From Ctenosaura bakeri (lineage: Eukaryota; Chordata; Lepidosauria; Squamata; Iguanidae): a stretch of 64,000 nucleotides of DNA. The DNA is taken from NCBI GenBank assembly GCA_948474755.1, contig CAOLHI010003132.1, forward strand, positions 62,001 to 126,000, read 5' to 3'. Positions 30,401-35,547 of this stretch are shown one piece after another. The notes under the pieces were generated by a model that had not been told where the DNA came from, made no database searches, and worked only from the letters and a program-made list of their open reading frames with translations. Each line of letters starts with the position of its first letter. Within the stretch, counting starts at the first letter, position 1. A program made the translations under genes and the position numbers.

Positions 30401-33195
30401 TTTCCCAGAAAGTAACATGCAGAAGCATACAGCAATAAACATGGGAGCTCTATTTAGCCATTGTGCTTCTATTGTGTAGTGGCTAAAGCTCCAGTTTAGA
30501 TTGGAGACAGTAGGGTTTACATCTGAAGCTCAAGGCTGATGTTGGGATCAGTCACTCCCTTAGGGTTGTTGCAAGAATCAAGAAGGGAGGCTGCTGTGCC
30601 TCTTTGGACTCCAGAAGAAAAGAAGGTGGCTCAGAAACATAATAAAGTTTTTTTAAAAAATCCCTTGCAGATTTAACAGACTTCTCAGTTTGTCTTAGGG
30701 TTCTTATTCCTTGTAAAAGTTTTTAAGTGATTGCCTTCTAAATCTTGGCATTCTATTTTTCAGGATTTTCCCTTTCAGTGCACATTAACTGATGTCTGGA
30801 CTCACATAAGGACCATTTTTTAAAGAATCCTCAATAGCATTCCCAACGTGTGAAAATGTCAATTACCAAGTTGCTTTCGCCTCATCAGTCCCAGTGCTAC
30901 ATTTCCATTCCACACCATCCCCTCATCATTCGCCCCAAGGTTTCCCCTCTGTTGGCCAAAAACCAATTTTCACTACCATAGACAGCTCAGGGGGGCTCTC
31001 TGTTCCTCCCTGGTCAGTCCTCCCCACAAGATAGTGGATTCAACCAACTACATATAGTTGGTAGTTTAGTTCTGTCATCTTCTGGGGTTTTGTTTTTTTT
31101 CACCTTTCTTTTTAGCTGTATTGGTGAATTGTACTGTTGAGGTACTGTTTTTTATGCGTTGTTTCTACTTCTATAGAAATGTAACTGCTATTGCTGTAAC
31201 TGCTACTGCTATTTGGGTTTTTCCATTTAGTGTATTTGTGTTAATCATAGAATCATAGAAGAATCATAGAATCCTAGAGTTGGAAGAGACCTCAGAGGCC
31301 ATCCAGTCCAACCCCCTGCCATGCAGGAACCCACACCAAAGCACTCCCAACAGATGGCCATCCAGTCTCTGTTTAAAAACTTCCAAAGAAGGAGACTCCA
31401 CCACACTCCCAGGCAGCATAGTCCACTGCCGGACAGCTCTGACCATCAGGAAGTTCTTCCTGAGGTTTAAGTGGAATCTCTTTTCCTGCAGTTTGAATCC
31501 ATTGCTCCTTATCCTAGTCTCTGGAGCAGCAGAAAACAAACCCGCTCCCTCCTCGACATGACATCCCTTCAAATATTTAACCACGGCTATCATGTCCCCC
31601 TCTTCCCCTTCTCTTCCGCAGAGTAAGCATCCCCAGCTCCCAGCTTTAAAAGCTTTTTTGAAAATTTTCTAACAAAATCCCTGCTCTACCCTGGGTGGGG
31701 GGAAAGAAAGACAATGGATTCTCTCTTCCCGACACCAGAGACTGTGCTTCGGGGCCATAGACAGTTCCCAAGAAGCATCGTCCAGCCGAAACAAAGATAA
31801 CGGATTCCCTCTTCCCAACCCTAGAAACTGTGCTTCGGGGCCGTAGACAGTTCCCAAGAAGCATCGTCCAGCCGAAACAAAGATAACAGATTCTCTCTTC
31901 CCAACCCCAGAAACTGTGCTTCGGGGCCATAGACAGTTCCCAAGAAGCATCGTCCAGCCGAAACAAAGATAACAGATTCTCTCTTCCCAACCCCAGAAAC
32001 TGTGCTTCGGGGCCATAGACAGTTCCCAAGAAGCATCGTCCAGCCGAAACAAAGATAACAGATTCTCTCTTCCCAACCCTAGAAACTGTGCTTCGGGGCC
32101 ATAGACAGTTCCCAAGAAGCATCGTCCAGCCGAAACAAAGATAACAGATTCTCTCTTCCCAACCCTAGAAACTGTGCTTCGGGGCCATAGACAGTTCCCA
32201 AGAAGCATCGTCCAGTCGAAACAAAGATAACAGATTCTCTCTTCCCAACCTCAGAAACTGTGCTTCGGGGCCATAGACAGTTCCCAACAAGCATCGTCCA
32301 GCTGAAACAAAGATAACAGATTCTCTCTTCCCAACCCCAGAAACTGTGCTTCGGGGCCATAGACAGTTCCCAACAAGCATCGTCCAGCCGAAACAAAGGC
32401 TATTTCCGCACAAGCCTGTTATAGCGCGATGAGAGGCAGGCCCCTCCCGAAACTGCAAACCCCAGGATTCCAGAGGAGGTTGCAAGTGGAATCATCGCGC
32501 TATAACAGGCTTGTAGGGAAGTGGCCAAAGGCAGTGGATTCCCTCTTCCCAACCCTAGAAACTGTGCTTCGGGACCATGGACAGCTCCCAACAATTATTG
32601 CTTAGCGCTCTCGCTTCTCAACGCCAAGTCGCCTTTTCAGCACCACGGACAGCTCCCGATCGCCCCGGTCTTTTCAGCACCACGGAGAGCTGCCCCCGGG
32701 CAACCCCTCGGCCTCTCTCTGGCCCCCGATCCTCCGCCCCTCTTTCCCCCTCCTCACCTCCAGGTTCTCCAGGCGGTCCTTGAGGCTCTGCATGGTGCGG
32801 CTGAGCTGGTCGATGACCTGCCCGGGGTCCCGGGGCAGGTCGCCCATGGTGTCCTTGCCCTTGCCGGACTCCTTCCTCCAGCCTTTGCCCTCGGCGCCCT
32901 CGCAGCGGCCCAGCTTGGAGGTCAGCTCGCGGATGGTCTCGCGCTGGTTGCCCAGGGTCTCCTTCTGCTGCAGGATGGTCTCCCGCAGCTGGAGCACGGT
33001 GGCCTTCAGCTCCTCCTCGGGGGGCCAGCCCAGGCCCCCTTGCATGGGGATCGGGGGCAGCGGGCAGCCCGGGTTGGCCGCGTCCGGCGGCAGGGAGGTG
33101 CAGACGAAGCGGCTCCCCGGGGGGCTCTCCGGAGCGCCCTCCGCCCCCGGGGCAAAGGAGAAGGCGAGCCCCGCCAGGAGAGGCAGCAGCAGCAT
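3255..33195 (-). CDS. NPTX2: Neuronal pentraxin 2, whole gene (five coding exons)
   Basis: NPTX2 (Narp) is a secreted, activity-regulated synaptic protein. It forms multimers with other neuronal pentraxins and clusters AMPA receptors at excitatory synapses. The five exons listed separately join in phase into 435 residues, close to the 431 of human NPTX2. Order in the protein: signal peptide (about 1-20); N-terminal cysteines at 32, 44 and 98; coiled coil (about 60-218); pentraxin domain (about 225-430). The pentraxin signature HICVTWTT is at 315-322. The calcium-site segment GQEQD straddles exons 4 and 5. NxS/T sites fall at 152, 193 and 397, matching known family positions. The start GSRFVCTSLPPDA and the end CEERLLDL mark paralogue 2 rather than NPTX1. 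No frameshift or lost key residue is seen, so the gene looks functional. All introns hold foldback elements or their remnants. Confidence 0.96.
4148..4215. mobile_element. Decayed foldback element, one arm
   Basis: The pieces GAGCTCTCTGGCTGAGAA, CCCCTCCCTAAACTG and CCAGGATTCCATAGAA match the centre and right arm of the long form of the foldback family. Both ends are lost. Confidence 0.6.
4411..4722 (-). mobile_element. CR1 LINE 3' fragment
   Basis: The minus frame 4435-4740 encodes the CR1 reverse transcriptase C-terminus ([38 protein letters not shown]). The terminal CATAGAATCATAGA tail is missing, so both ends are truncated. Confidence 0.85.
5418..5597 (-). CDS. NPTX2: NPTX2 coding exon 4 (pentraxin signature)
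   Basis: This is exactly 180 bp, encoding residues 301-360. The acceptor is TTTGCTCAG then GTTGCC, and the donor is CAG then GTGAGTGA. The exon carries the pentraxin family signature H-x-C-x-[ST]-W-x-[ST] as HICVTWTT, followed by DGMWEAFQDGEKLG and HPIKPGGVLILGQEQ. The terminal EQ contributes to the calcium site completed by exon 5. It is phase 0 on both sides. Confidence 0.97.
5653..5856. mobile_element. Foldback DNA transposon, long form
   Basis: GGTCATTTCTGCCCTACGC at the left and a decayed copy of the same end at the right enclose arms containing TTATAGTTGTATTATTCC and its mirror. Between them lies the unpaired centre CCAAAGAGCTCTCTGGCTG. The arms have diverged, so this is an older copy. 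No clear target duplication is seen. Confidence 0.8.
5860..6297 (+). mobile_element. L2-like LINE 3' end, interrupted
   Basis: The plus strand carries a decayed reverse-transcriptase C-terminus of the type LWNSLP...FQQHIKTSL at about 5890-5970. After it comes a 3' region with GTTTTAATCCC and GAGCCACCTTGAGTCCC, common in L2/CR1-group tails. A foldback (6050-6189) splits the element. The clade is assigned from memory of the motif. Confidence 0.5.
6050..6189. mobile_element. Foldback DNA transposon, short palindromic form
   Basis: The element starts GGCCATTTCCGCACTAGCC and ends with its mirror GGAAATGGCC. The arms GCACGATGACTCCACTTTC and GAAAGTGGAATCATCGCGC pair almost fully, with very little loop. 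TTA flanks both sides (6047-6049 and 6190-6192). It sits inside an L2-like LINE fragment. Confidence 0.9.
6298..6398. mobile_element. Half foldback element (left arm only)
   Basis: GGCCATTTCCGCACTACAC through CATCCTGTGGAATCCTGG and the central GAGAGCTCTC are present. The right arm is absent and the sequence runs into a SINE fragment. Confidence 0.75.
6440..6640 (+). mobile_element. Sauria-like SINE fragment
   Basis: GAGACCAGTGTCTGAATCC is the tRNA B-box part. ACCTCAGGCAAGTCACATTC, the body CAAATTTTGCCAAGAAAACC and a BovB-type tail GGTCCATAAGTCAATTT follow. The A-box end is lost. Confidence 0.7.
6655..6822 (-). mobile_element. Sauria-like SINE fragment, opposite orientation
   Basis: The BovB-type tail in reverse (GTGTGCCTTCAAGTCACAC) is followed by GGGTTTGCCTTTGCCTTG, CTGAGAGAACGAGAC and AGGTCACCCAGGGTCTC, the SINE body read backwards. 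It lies head-to-head with the previous SINE fragment. Confidence 0.7.
6828..6876. repeat. (CATA)n microsatellite
   Basis: About twelve tandem CATA units directly follow the SINE fragment and run into AT-rich sequence. Confidence 0.95.
7180..7365 (+). mobile_element. 5S-rRNA-derived SINE
   Basis: GATCTTGGATGGGAGACCAC at about 7213-7232 copies the C-box region of 5S rRNA, preceded by GGTCAGGCCTAGTTAG. The downstream body ends CTAAATATAAGGCGGCTTC. This is the architecture of 5S-headed squamate SINEs. Only the 3' half of the 5S part survives, so it is not a 5S gene. Confidence 0.75.
8328..8508. mobile_element. Foldback DNA transposon beside the exon 3 donor
   Basis: GGCCATTTCTGCACCACAC begins the left arm and GTGCGGAAATGGCC ends the right arm. 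The arms are mixed: the left has TTATAGTATTATTATTCC, the right has GGAATCATCACGCTATAAC. The right end is 12 bp from the NPTX2 exon 3 splice donor. Flanking triplets CTT and TCT do not match, so the target site is altered. Confidence 0.88.
8521..8765 (-). CDS. NPTX2: NPTX2 coding exon 3
   Basis: The exon is 245 bp. It supplies the last two bases of codon 219 (glycine, G|GT) and residues 220-300. The acceptor is CCCTAG then GTACC, and the donor is GACAAG then GTGAGAGA. It opens the pentraxin domain: SAFKAPDAFKVSLPLRTNYL, YGKIKKTLPELYAFTVCLWL, SSASPGIGTPFSYAVPGQAN and EVVLIEWGNNPIELLVNDK. A foldback element starts 12 bp into the following intron. Confidence 0.97.
9128..9190. repeat. Fragment of palindromic AATTGATTCAATGGGTCTAC repeat
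   Basis: CATTCAACAAGTGATTAAAT followed by GGGTCTACTGTAGCTGGGAC matches one arm of a short palindromic repeat also found at 3868-3950, 4335-4392, 24704-24806 and 38860-38935. Confidence 0.55.
9343..9527. mobile_element. Foldback DNA transposon, long form
   Basis: GGGCCTTTCCGTACTTCAC and AGTGCAGAAAGGCCC are the ends. TAT flanks both sides (9340-9342 and 9528-9530). The arms hold CATCCTGTGGAATTCTG and CAGGATTCCATAGGATG with an unpaired GAGCTCTCTGACTGAGG centre. Confidence 0.9.
9834..10232 (-). mobile_element. CR1 LINE 3' fragment
   Basis: The reversed tail TCATAGAATCATAGAAGG is followed by the reverse-transcriptase C-terminus in reverse. The open + strand frame across it is only a shadow. Confidence 0.88.
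10285..10615 (+). mobile_element. Sauria-like SINE split by a foldback
   Basis: The tRNA-like head (GATGTAGTGATTTGAGCACC, GACCAGTGTTCTGTTCCC) and body (AGTGACCTTGGGTGCATCAC) run to 10415. The BovB-type tail CCTTGAAGGCACACAACAAA resumes after a foldback element at about 10580. The foldback is therefore younger than the SINE. Confidence 0.78.
10416..10579. mobile_element. Foldback DNA transposon inside a SINE
   Basis: It starts GGCCATTTCCTCACTGGAC. The arms contain CGCTATGATTCCACTTTC and GAAAGTGGAATCATCACGC, with a compact TGGCCCCTCCCGAAATT centre. The right end has decayed to GCGGAAACAGT. Confidence 0.85.
10960..11240. other. Repeat-free intronic block, candidate conserved element
   Basis: No mobile-element match is visible here. 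The block includes GATTAAATGATTAGGATTAA and ACCATTAATTAAAAGC, which contain homeodomain-type TAATTA and GGATTA cores. Its regulatory role is inferred only from composition and from its survival without insertions. Confidence 0.3.
11466..11624. mobile_element. Foldback DNA transposon, near-perfect palindrome
   Basis: TGA flanks both sides (11463-11465 and 11625-11627). The arms share private variants: CACTTGCAACATCCTATGG on the left mirrors CCATAGGATGCTGCAAGTG on the right, where most copies have CTTTCAACATCC. The centre GTTTCTGCAAAC is nearly loop-free. Confidence 0.93.
11671..11684. repeat. (CA)n microsatellite
   Basis: A short CA run follows the foldback, within TCATACACACACACACACAC. Confidence 0.85.
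12103..12326. mobile_element. Foldback DNA transposon abutting a CR1 tail scrap
   Basis: CACAGAGCTGGAAGAGACCA at 12103-12140 is a CR1 3' end in reverse. It abuts a foldback that has lost its first bases and starts at CTGTTATAGTGCTATTG. The right end GTGTGGAAAGGCCC is intact at 12326. The arms have CTTTCAACCTCCTCTGG and a mirror with GGAGATTGAAAG. Confidence 0.78.
13114..13412 (+). mobile_element. CR1 LINE 3' fragment
   Basis: This is the only CR1 3' end on the plus strand in the NPTX2 introns. It ends CTCTTCCAACTCTATGATTC, then ATTCTATG repeats. The plus frame encodes the CR1 reverse-transcriptase tail in decayed form. Confidence 0.88.
13413..13790 (-). other. Unidentified open frame in intron 2
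   Basis: A minus-strand frame (13403-13717, 104 codons) reads through sequence without recognised repeats and includes SKRIPKMGGRKTSVAVGVRV and LQDYTELFDKWVEEKILPLG. The composition is protein-like, but I do not recognise it. It overlaps the CR1 end, lacks a poly-A tail, and has no visible splice context. It could be a processed-pseudogene scrap or chance. Confidence 0.2.
14318..14498. mobile_element. Foldback DNA transposon, long form
   Basis: GGCCATTTCTGCACTACAC and GTGTAGTGCGGAAATGG mark the ends. The arms carry CATACTATGGGATCCTG and CAGGATATTGAAAATGG and are moderately diverged. Confidence 0.87.
15076..15277. mobile_element. Foldback DNA transposon, long form
   Basis: The ends GGCCATTTCTGCACTACAC and GTGTAGTGTAGAAATGGCC are intact. 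CTA and TTA flank it, a near-match target triplet. The centre is CCAAAGAGTTCTCTGGCTAAG. Confidence 0.88.
15704..15904. mobile_element. Foldback DNA transposon, long form
   Basis: The left end is decayed (GGGCTTTCTGCATTACAC), and the right arm ends AATGTAGTGCGGAAATGACC. The centre carries CAGCCAGAGAGCTCTTTC. Confidence 0.82.
15999..16215 (-). CDS. NPTX2: NPTX2 coding exon 2 (coiled coil)
   Basis: The exon is 217 bp: residues 147-218 plus the first base of codon 219. The acceptor is TTAAAG then CACCAG, and the donor is CGCG then GTAATC. It encodes HQLRANVSFAALPNDLREML and the heptad-rich LGDLERQLMSKVTELENEKF, followed by LHNETS and ALNALLERVAELER. The NVS (152) and NET (193) sites are expected N-glycosylation sites. 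The coiled coil drives multimer formation. Confidence 0.97.
16463..16800 (-). mobile_element. CR1 LINE 3' fragment
   Basis: The reversed tail AGAATCATAGAAATGTAG is followed by the reverse-transcriptase C-terminus in minus frame 16458-16796 (MIAMFEYLKGCHVEEGEGLF). The 5' side breaks off at CACGCACCTATCATCGC. Confidence 0.88.
17431..17580. mobile_element. Foldback DNA transposon, near-perfect palindrome
   Basis: ATT flanks both sides (17428-17430 and 17581-17583). The ends are GGCCATTTCCGCACTAGC and GCTAGTGCGGAAATGGCC. Both arms carry the GCGCGATGATTCC version and the CATCCTCTGGAA variant, so they match each other rather than the common ATTATTCC form. Part of the right inner arm is missing. 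Confidence 0.93.
18180..21780 (+). mobile_element. Broken Ty3/gypsy LTR retrotransposon (pol and 3' end)
   Basis: Domains follow in gypsy order. A protease motif ALIDSGCS lies at about 18265-18290. Reverse transcriptase runs about 18640-19500, with a damaged YLDD box near 19160-19180. RNase H runs about 19590-19960. Integrase runs about 20270-21250, with a CATC zinc-binding remnant near 20385 and ERVNKSLEQF near 20775. A HPVF-type segment near 21260 closes pol. The 3' end after about 21470 could be an LTR with AATAAA near 21713. The pol frames are broken by many indels, mostly in homopolymers, so it encodes nothing functional as written. No gag or 5' LTR was found. It lies sense to + and antisense to NPTX2. 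Confidence 0.85.
21984..22180. mobile_element. Foldback DNA transposon, badly degraded
   Basis: GGCCATTTCCGCCCCCCTTT at the left and GTGGAATAATAGCACTATGG at the right identify the family. Bases in between appear smeared into runs of C, G or A. The damage style equals that of the neighbouring gypsy element. Confidence 0.75.
22250..22560. mobile_element. hAT non-autonomous element
   Basis: The left end CTGTGGGGTTTTTAACC and the right end GTTAAGAACCACCG are inverted. The 8-bp flanks GGCTAAAG (22242-22249) and GGCTAATG (22561-22568) differ at one base. The interior includes GACCCCCCTTTAAATAT and GGGGTCTACAGACC. No transposase frame is present. Confidence 0.8.
23100..23790 (-). mobile_element. 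L1 LINE 3' end, split by a foldback
   Basis: On the minus strand about 23570-23660 encodes LLYVITAARLTYAQYW and IDIKEW, the C-terminal end of an L1 ORF2 like those at 44489-44811 and 55720-55888. A foldback interrupts the 3' side at 23210-23384. The element is 5'-truncated. Confidence 0.72.
23210..23384. mobile_element. Foldback DNA transposon inside L1
   Basis: GCCATTTCCACACGAGAC and TCTCGTGCGGAAATGGC are the ends, and both share the private CTCGTG/CACGAG variant. The arms with GATTGCACTTTCAACATCC and its mirror GTGCAATGG also co-vary. The centre is GGGCCAGCTGGCCCC, a perfect palindrome. Confidence 0.9.
23775..23935. mobile_element. Decayed foldback of the family-B type
   Basis: CAGGATTCCATAGGATAGAG followed by CATGGTGTTAAAGTGGGATT and a GCATGAAAGGGCC end resemble the TTAAAGTGGAATCATAG subfamily. 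The left half is poorly preserved. Confidence 0.5.
24704..24806. repeat. Short palindromic repeat (third family), full copy
   Basis: The arm GTAGAACCACTAAATCAATT and the opposing AATTGATTCAGTTAGTCTGC pair around a GGATTTCTTTACATGCTGAC centre. Fragments occur at five other places. No terminal GGCC or target duplication is visible. Confidence 0.55.
25443..25885 (-). mobile_element. CR1 LINE 3' fragment
   Basis: Three units of the reversed tail (CATAGAACCATAGAATCACAG) precede the reverse-transcriptase C-terminus in the minus frame. It ends near 25885 beside CAGTGGTTCTTAATCTGG (25896), which looks like a hAT end without a partner. Confidence 0.88.
26632..26838 (-). mobile_element. Sauria-like SINE
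   Basis: Read on the minus strand it starts with GAGCCATTGTGGTGTAGTAG (A-box type head), then GGAGACCAGGGTTCGAATC (B box), the SINE body, and a BovB-type tail ending ATTATAAGTCAGAAG. It is nearly complete. It is not a tRNA gene because no cloverleaf continues past the B box. Confidence 0.82.
28150..28490. other. Repeat-free intronic block, candidate conserved element
   Basis: No mobile element is recognised from about 28150 to 28490. The block contains TTTGATCTTTTATTACTG (TCF/LEF-like core), TCCACAGTGACAGTGCTTC and TTTATGCATCATGCTGCAC. It could be an NPTX2 regulatory element; this is inference from composition only. Confidence 0.3.
31241..31640 (-). mobile_element. CR1 LINE 3' fragment
   Basis: Three reversed tail units (AATCATAGAATCATAGAAG) precede the reverse-transcriptase C-terminus (minus 31264-31593, MIAVVKYLKGCHVEEGAGLF). 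It ends just before the 86-bp array. Confidence 0.9.
31690..32597. repeat. 86-bp tandem repeat array, about nine units
   Basis: TGCTTCGGGGCC recurs at 31745, 31831, 31917, 32003, 32089, 32175, 32261 and 32347, always 86 bp apart. A ninth unit is at 32565, displaced by exactly 132 bp by a foldback. Units include CAGCCGAAACAAAGATAACA and CTCTCTTCCCAACCCCAG. 86 is not a multiple of three, and the minus-strand frames it opens (71-179 residues) are artefacts of the repeat. The array ends about 160 bp inside intron 1 from the exon 1 donor. Confidence 0.97.
32398..32526. mobile_element. Foldback DNA transposon inside the 86-bp array
   Basis: It is 129 bp, with AAA on both sides (32395-32397 and 32527-32529). 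Array spacing shifts by 132, which is 129 plus a 3-bp duplication. The left arm is partly deleted after GCGCGATGAG. The right arm keeps GAGGTTGCAAGTGGAATC and GCGCTATAACAGGCTTG. The left end has GGCTATTTCCGCACAAGCC. Confidence 0.95.
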
Positions 33196-33680
33196 GCCGG
33201 CCGGGCGAGGGGGGCTCTCGGCTCAGTGCGGGAAGAGGGGGCTCCACATGGGGCCGAGGGGGCGGCGGGAGGGTTGGGTCGCCCCTAGATCGCCCCTAGA
33301 TGCGAGATCCCGGCAGATCGGACCAGAGACAGGAGCGAGCGACGCAGCGCACCAGGAGCCTGAAGTTCCGGATCCAAGTCAGTTTCTCGCTCGCTCGCTC
33401 AATGGATGGAAAGTAAGGGAAGGACGCGCAAACTCCAGCGCGCGGGAGCGACTCGGAGACAGCGAGGAACCGGGGCGCTTTGCTGCGCTGCGCTTCTCCC
33501 GGGGCAAAGGGGCCGGCGCGCCCTTAAAAAGCCCCAGCCGCGCAAAGTGGGCGAGGAGGGAGGAGGGAGGGATGGGAGGGAGGAGGGGGAGGGGGAGGAG
33601 ATCGAGAGATCTGGGGCAGCCTGGCTCTGGTTGGTGGGAAGCGCGCGTGACGCCTCCCTCCTGGGTCCCTGTGAGCCCGG
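32590..33680. promoter_or_regulatory. CpG island over NPTX2 exon 1 and promoter
   Basis: The base composition changes sharply to very GC- and CpG-rich across exon 1 and about 480 bp upstream. A TTTTTAAGGG stretch on the minus strand (33521-33530) is a weak TATA-like candidate 326 bp before the start codon. Long open frames on both strands here are products of GC richness. The transcription start is not determined. Confidence 0.75.
32758..33195 (-). CDS. NPTX2: NPTX2 coding exon 1 (signal peptide, N-terminus)
   Basis: The exon encodes residues 1-146. The start at 33195 is chosen because MLLLPLLAGLAFSFAPGAEG is a good signal peptide and the following GSRFVCTSLPPDA aligns with NPTX2 starts. The upstream in-frame ATG at 33247 lies before a Pro/Arg-rich, frame-shifted reading and is not used. 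Conserved blocks are CPLPPIPMQGG, LQLRETILQQKETLGNQRE, IRELTSKLGRCEG and KDTMGDLPRDPGQVIDQLS. The donor is CTGGAG then GTGAGG, phase 0. Confidence 0.96.
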
Positions 33681-33725
33681 GCTGGGAAGGCAGAAGCTCT
33701 TAGAGGAGCTGGAGAGGGAGACAGA

Positions 33726-33905
33726 GGCCATTTCCGCACGAGCCTGTTATAGCGCGATGATTTCACTTGCAACCTCCTCTGGCATCCTGGGGTTTGCAGT
33801 TTCGGGAGAGGCCGGGAGGCCCCTCCCGAAACTGCAAACCCCAGGATGCCAGAGGAGGTTGCAAGTGGACTCATCGCGCTATAACAAGCCAGTGCGGAAA
33901 TGGCC
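33726..33905. mobile_element. Foldback DNA transposon upstream of the NPTX2 promoter
   Basis: AGA flanks both sides (33723-33725 and 33906-33908). The arms share the private variants CTTGCAACCTCCTCTGGCATCC and the mirror GGATGCCAGAGGAGG. The centre GGGAGAGGCCGGGAGGCCCC is nearly loop-free. It lies about 530 bp upstream of the NPTX2 start codon. Confidence 0.95.
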
Positions 33906-33938
33906 AGAGAGAGAGGAGACAGGAAGCCTCCCGATTGG

Positions 33939-33961
33939 CTGCTGCTGCTGCTGCTGCTGCT
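33939..33961. repeat. (CTG)n trinucleotide repeat
   Basis: Seven to eight CTG units directly follow CCGATTGG (an inverted CCAAT) upstream of NPTX2. Confidence 0.9.
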
Positions 33962-34410
33962 CAGGTCCAGATGAGATGGGGTGGGGAAGCTGGAGGGCTG
34001 GAAAAATGTGCGTGCGGATAGGTGCCTCTAAACCAAAGCGCCGGAGAAAAGGCGGAGGGGGGGATTTCCTGTCCTTGCACGGTCTGTTTTGGGGCTCCCT
34101 CGGAGCCGTCCAAGACCTGGTGCTGCCTGAGGCGGAGATGGAGTTTCCATAGGTACCTACATGCTCACACATTCGTGTTCCGTTCCGTGGCCTGTTAGAT
34201 GAATCTCTCTTCAACACTGGGCCTAAAAGCAGGGCTGGCCCAAGTTCAGGTTGCTGCCTGAGGTGAGGCGGCACAAGGCGCCTGTCCTCATCCACCCACA
34301 AGGTGCCCGTGCATGGAGCAGACGATCTTGCAAATATGTCTCCCCAAGTTGCTCCCTTATTTATTGTCCCTAGCAGTAAATATATGCTAACTGCCAAGGA
34401 AGAAATTAAC
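33962..34410. other. 5' flank, unassigned
   Basis: The sequence is moderately GC-rich and then falls to background. No repeat or coding signal is recognised. Confidence 0.4.
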
Positions 34411-34622
34411 TGGGAGCCAGTATGGACTATGATGCTGGAGGCCAGGGTTCAAATCCCGTGGAAACACACAGGGTGACCTTGGGCAAGTCACACTCTCTCA
34501 GCTTCAGATGAAGGCAACGGGAAACCCTCTCTGAACAAATCTTGCAAAAAAAAACACCCCAAAAACCCTGACAGTTTCACCTTACCTTAAGTCAGCAATG
34601 ACTTAGAGGCACACAACCACTA
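34411..34622 (+). mobile_element. Sauria-like SINE
   Basis: The head GAGCCAGTATGGACTATGAT, B box GCCAGGGTTCAAATCCCG, body GTGACCTTGGGCAAGTCAC and BovB-type tail AATGACTTAGAGGCACACAA are all present. It is close to full length. Confidence 0.85.
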
Positions 34623-35540
34623 AGAAACCATTTGCTGCCCTTTCATGATACCCAAACATGGGCCACTCACTTTACCCACTAGTAAGGATGGCCCCACACA
34701 GAATAACATTCTCCACCACATTTGAAGAGAGCAAACTGGTTTAGATGGTGCAAGCCAGGCCATGGGTCATGCTTCATTCTTTCTCCTCCACCACCCCACT
34801 ACTGCTTCCCAGCAATTGTTCAAGAAGGGAAGTGCTTCACCCCATTTAATGCAGAGATGAGCAAAATGTGGCCCATGGGCCATTTGTGGCTTCCTCAGGG
34901 CTGTTTCAGTGGCCCCCAGGGGTCAGAAGCTTTAATGGTAGAGCTATCTCTGGGCTGTCCACTGCATCATCGTTTCTCCCCCTGTTTGATAATGTGTTTC
35001 CTATTTGGGGAGTAATCACCCTGGTAGTGTAATGGTTAGAAGGGCAGACTTAAACCCCCTTCCAATCAGCATTACAATTCCATGGCGATGATGTAAGAAT
35101 AAAACTGGGGTTGGGGATGCCTGTCTTTGTGGTAATCAGTCCAGTTTGGGTCAACATGCAGGGAGAAGCATAAGGGTGGTCCTTAGCTGGTCCAGAAATT
35201 TTATCAGGAGGTCAGAAAGTCAGTAAAGAGTAGATTGAGTCAGCAAAGAGTACACTGCTCAAACCACTACACCATGATGGCTCTCATATGCATGTGCATA
35301 CCTCTGCATATGTCCTTTTATGGTTGTTGTAGATGGAAGTACCCAGCCTGCCATCTGCAATGACCCACTGCGCACAAAACCCACGTCCTAGCTGCTTGGA
35401 TATCACTACCCCAGCGGTCATGTAATGGCTTAGGAGGCAGGAATGGCCAGGCACTGGTCAGCTCTGTTTCTACAACCAGACCCATGAAGAAGAGAGTATT
35501 GTCCAGGAATTTCTGGGGCTTGTCCAGAGGTTTGCGAAGA
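34623..35540. other. 5' flank with hAT scraps
   Basis: GCAAAATGTGGCCCATGGGC at 34861 resembles the end of an old hAT element, and GGTAGTGTAATGGTTAG at 35024 a SINE head. No complete element or gene is seen. Confidence 0.4.
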
Positions 35541-35547
35541 TGACATA

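Larger units (their letters stand above)
16216..32757 (-). other. NPTX2 intron 1
   Basis: This 16.5-kb intron holds three CR1 ends, foldbacks, a broken Ty3/gypsy element, a hAT element, an L1 3' end, SINEs and an 86-bp tandem array near its 5' end. The sequence at 16980-17430, 24030-25440, 26840-28140 and 28760-31240 shows no complete element. It contains scattered copies of a CTACAACTCCCATCACTCC-type motif (27213, 27370) and GGCCACATGCAGCCCC-type hAT scraps (26520, 29955). Confidence 0.85.

Noticed and set aside
31646..32485. Repetitive minus-strand frames of 71-179 codons
   Set aside because: They are produced by the 86-bp tandem unit, which cycles through three frames. No splice, start context or protein match supports coding.
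31690..32597. Regular repeats as a CRISPR-like array
   Set aside because: Units are contiguous with no unique spacers, and the host is a vertebrate.
3255..33195. NPTX1 or another pentraxin instead of NPTX2
   Set aside because: The signatures GSRFVCTSLPPDA, CPLPPIPMQGG and the C-terminal CEERLLDL fit NPTX2; NPTX1 has different N- and C-termini.
33196..33247. An upstream NPTX2 start at 33247
   Set aside because: That ATG opens a different frame whose product lacks the signal peptide and the conserved N-terminus.
32521..34152. Long open frames on both strands (up to 307 codons) in the CpG island
   Set aside because: They overlap NPTX2 exon 1 in other frames or follow GC-rich composition and include foldback sequence. 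None resembles a known protein.
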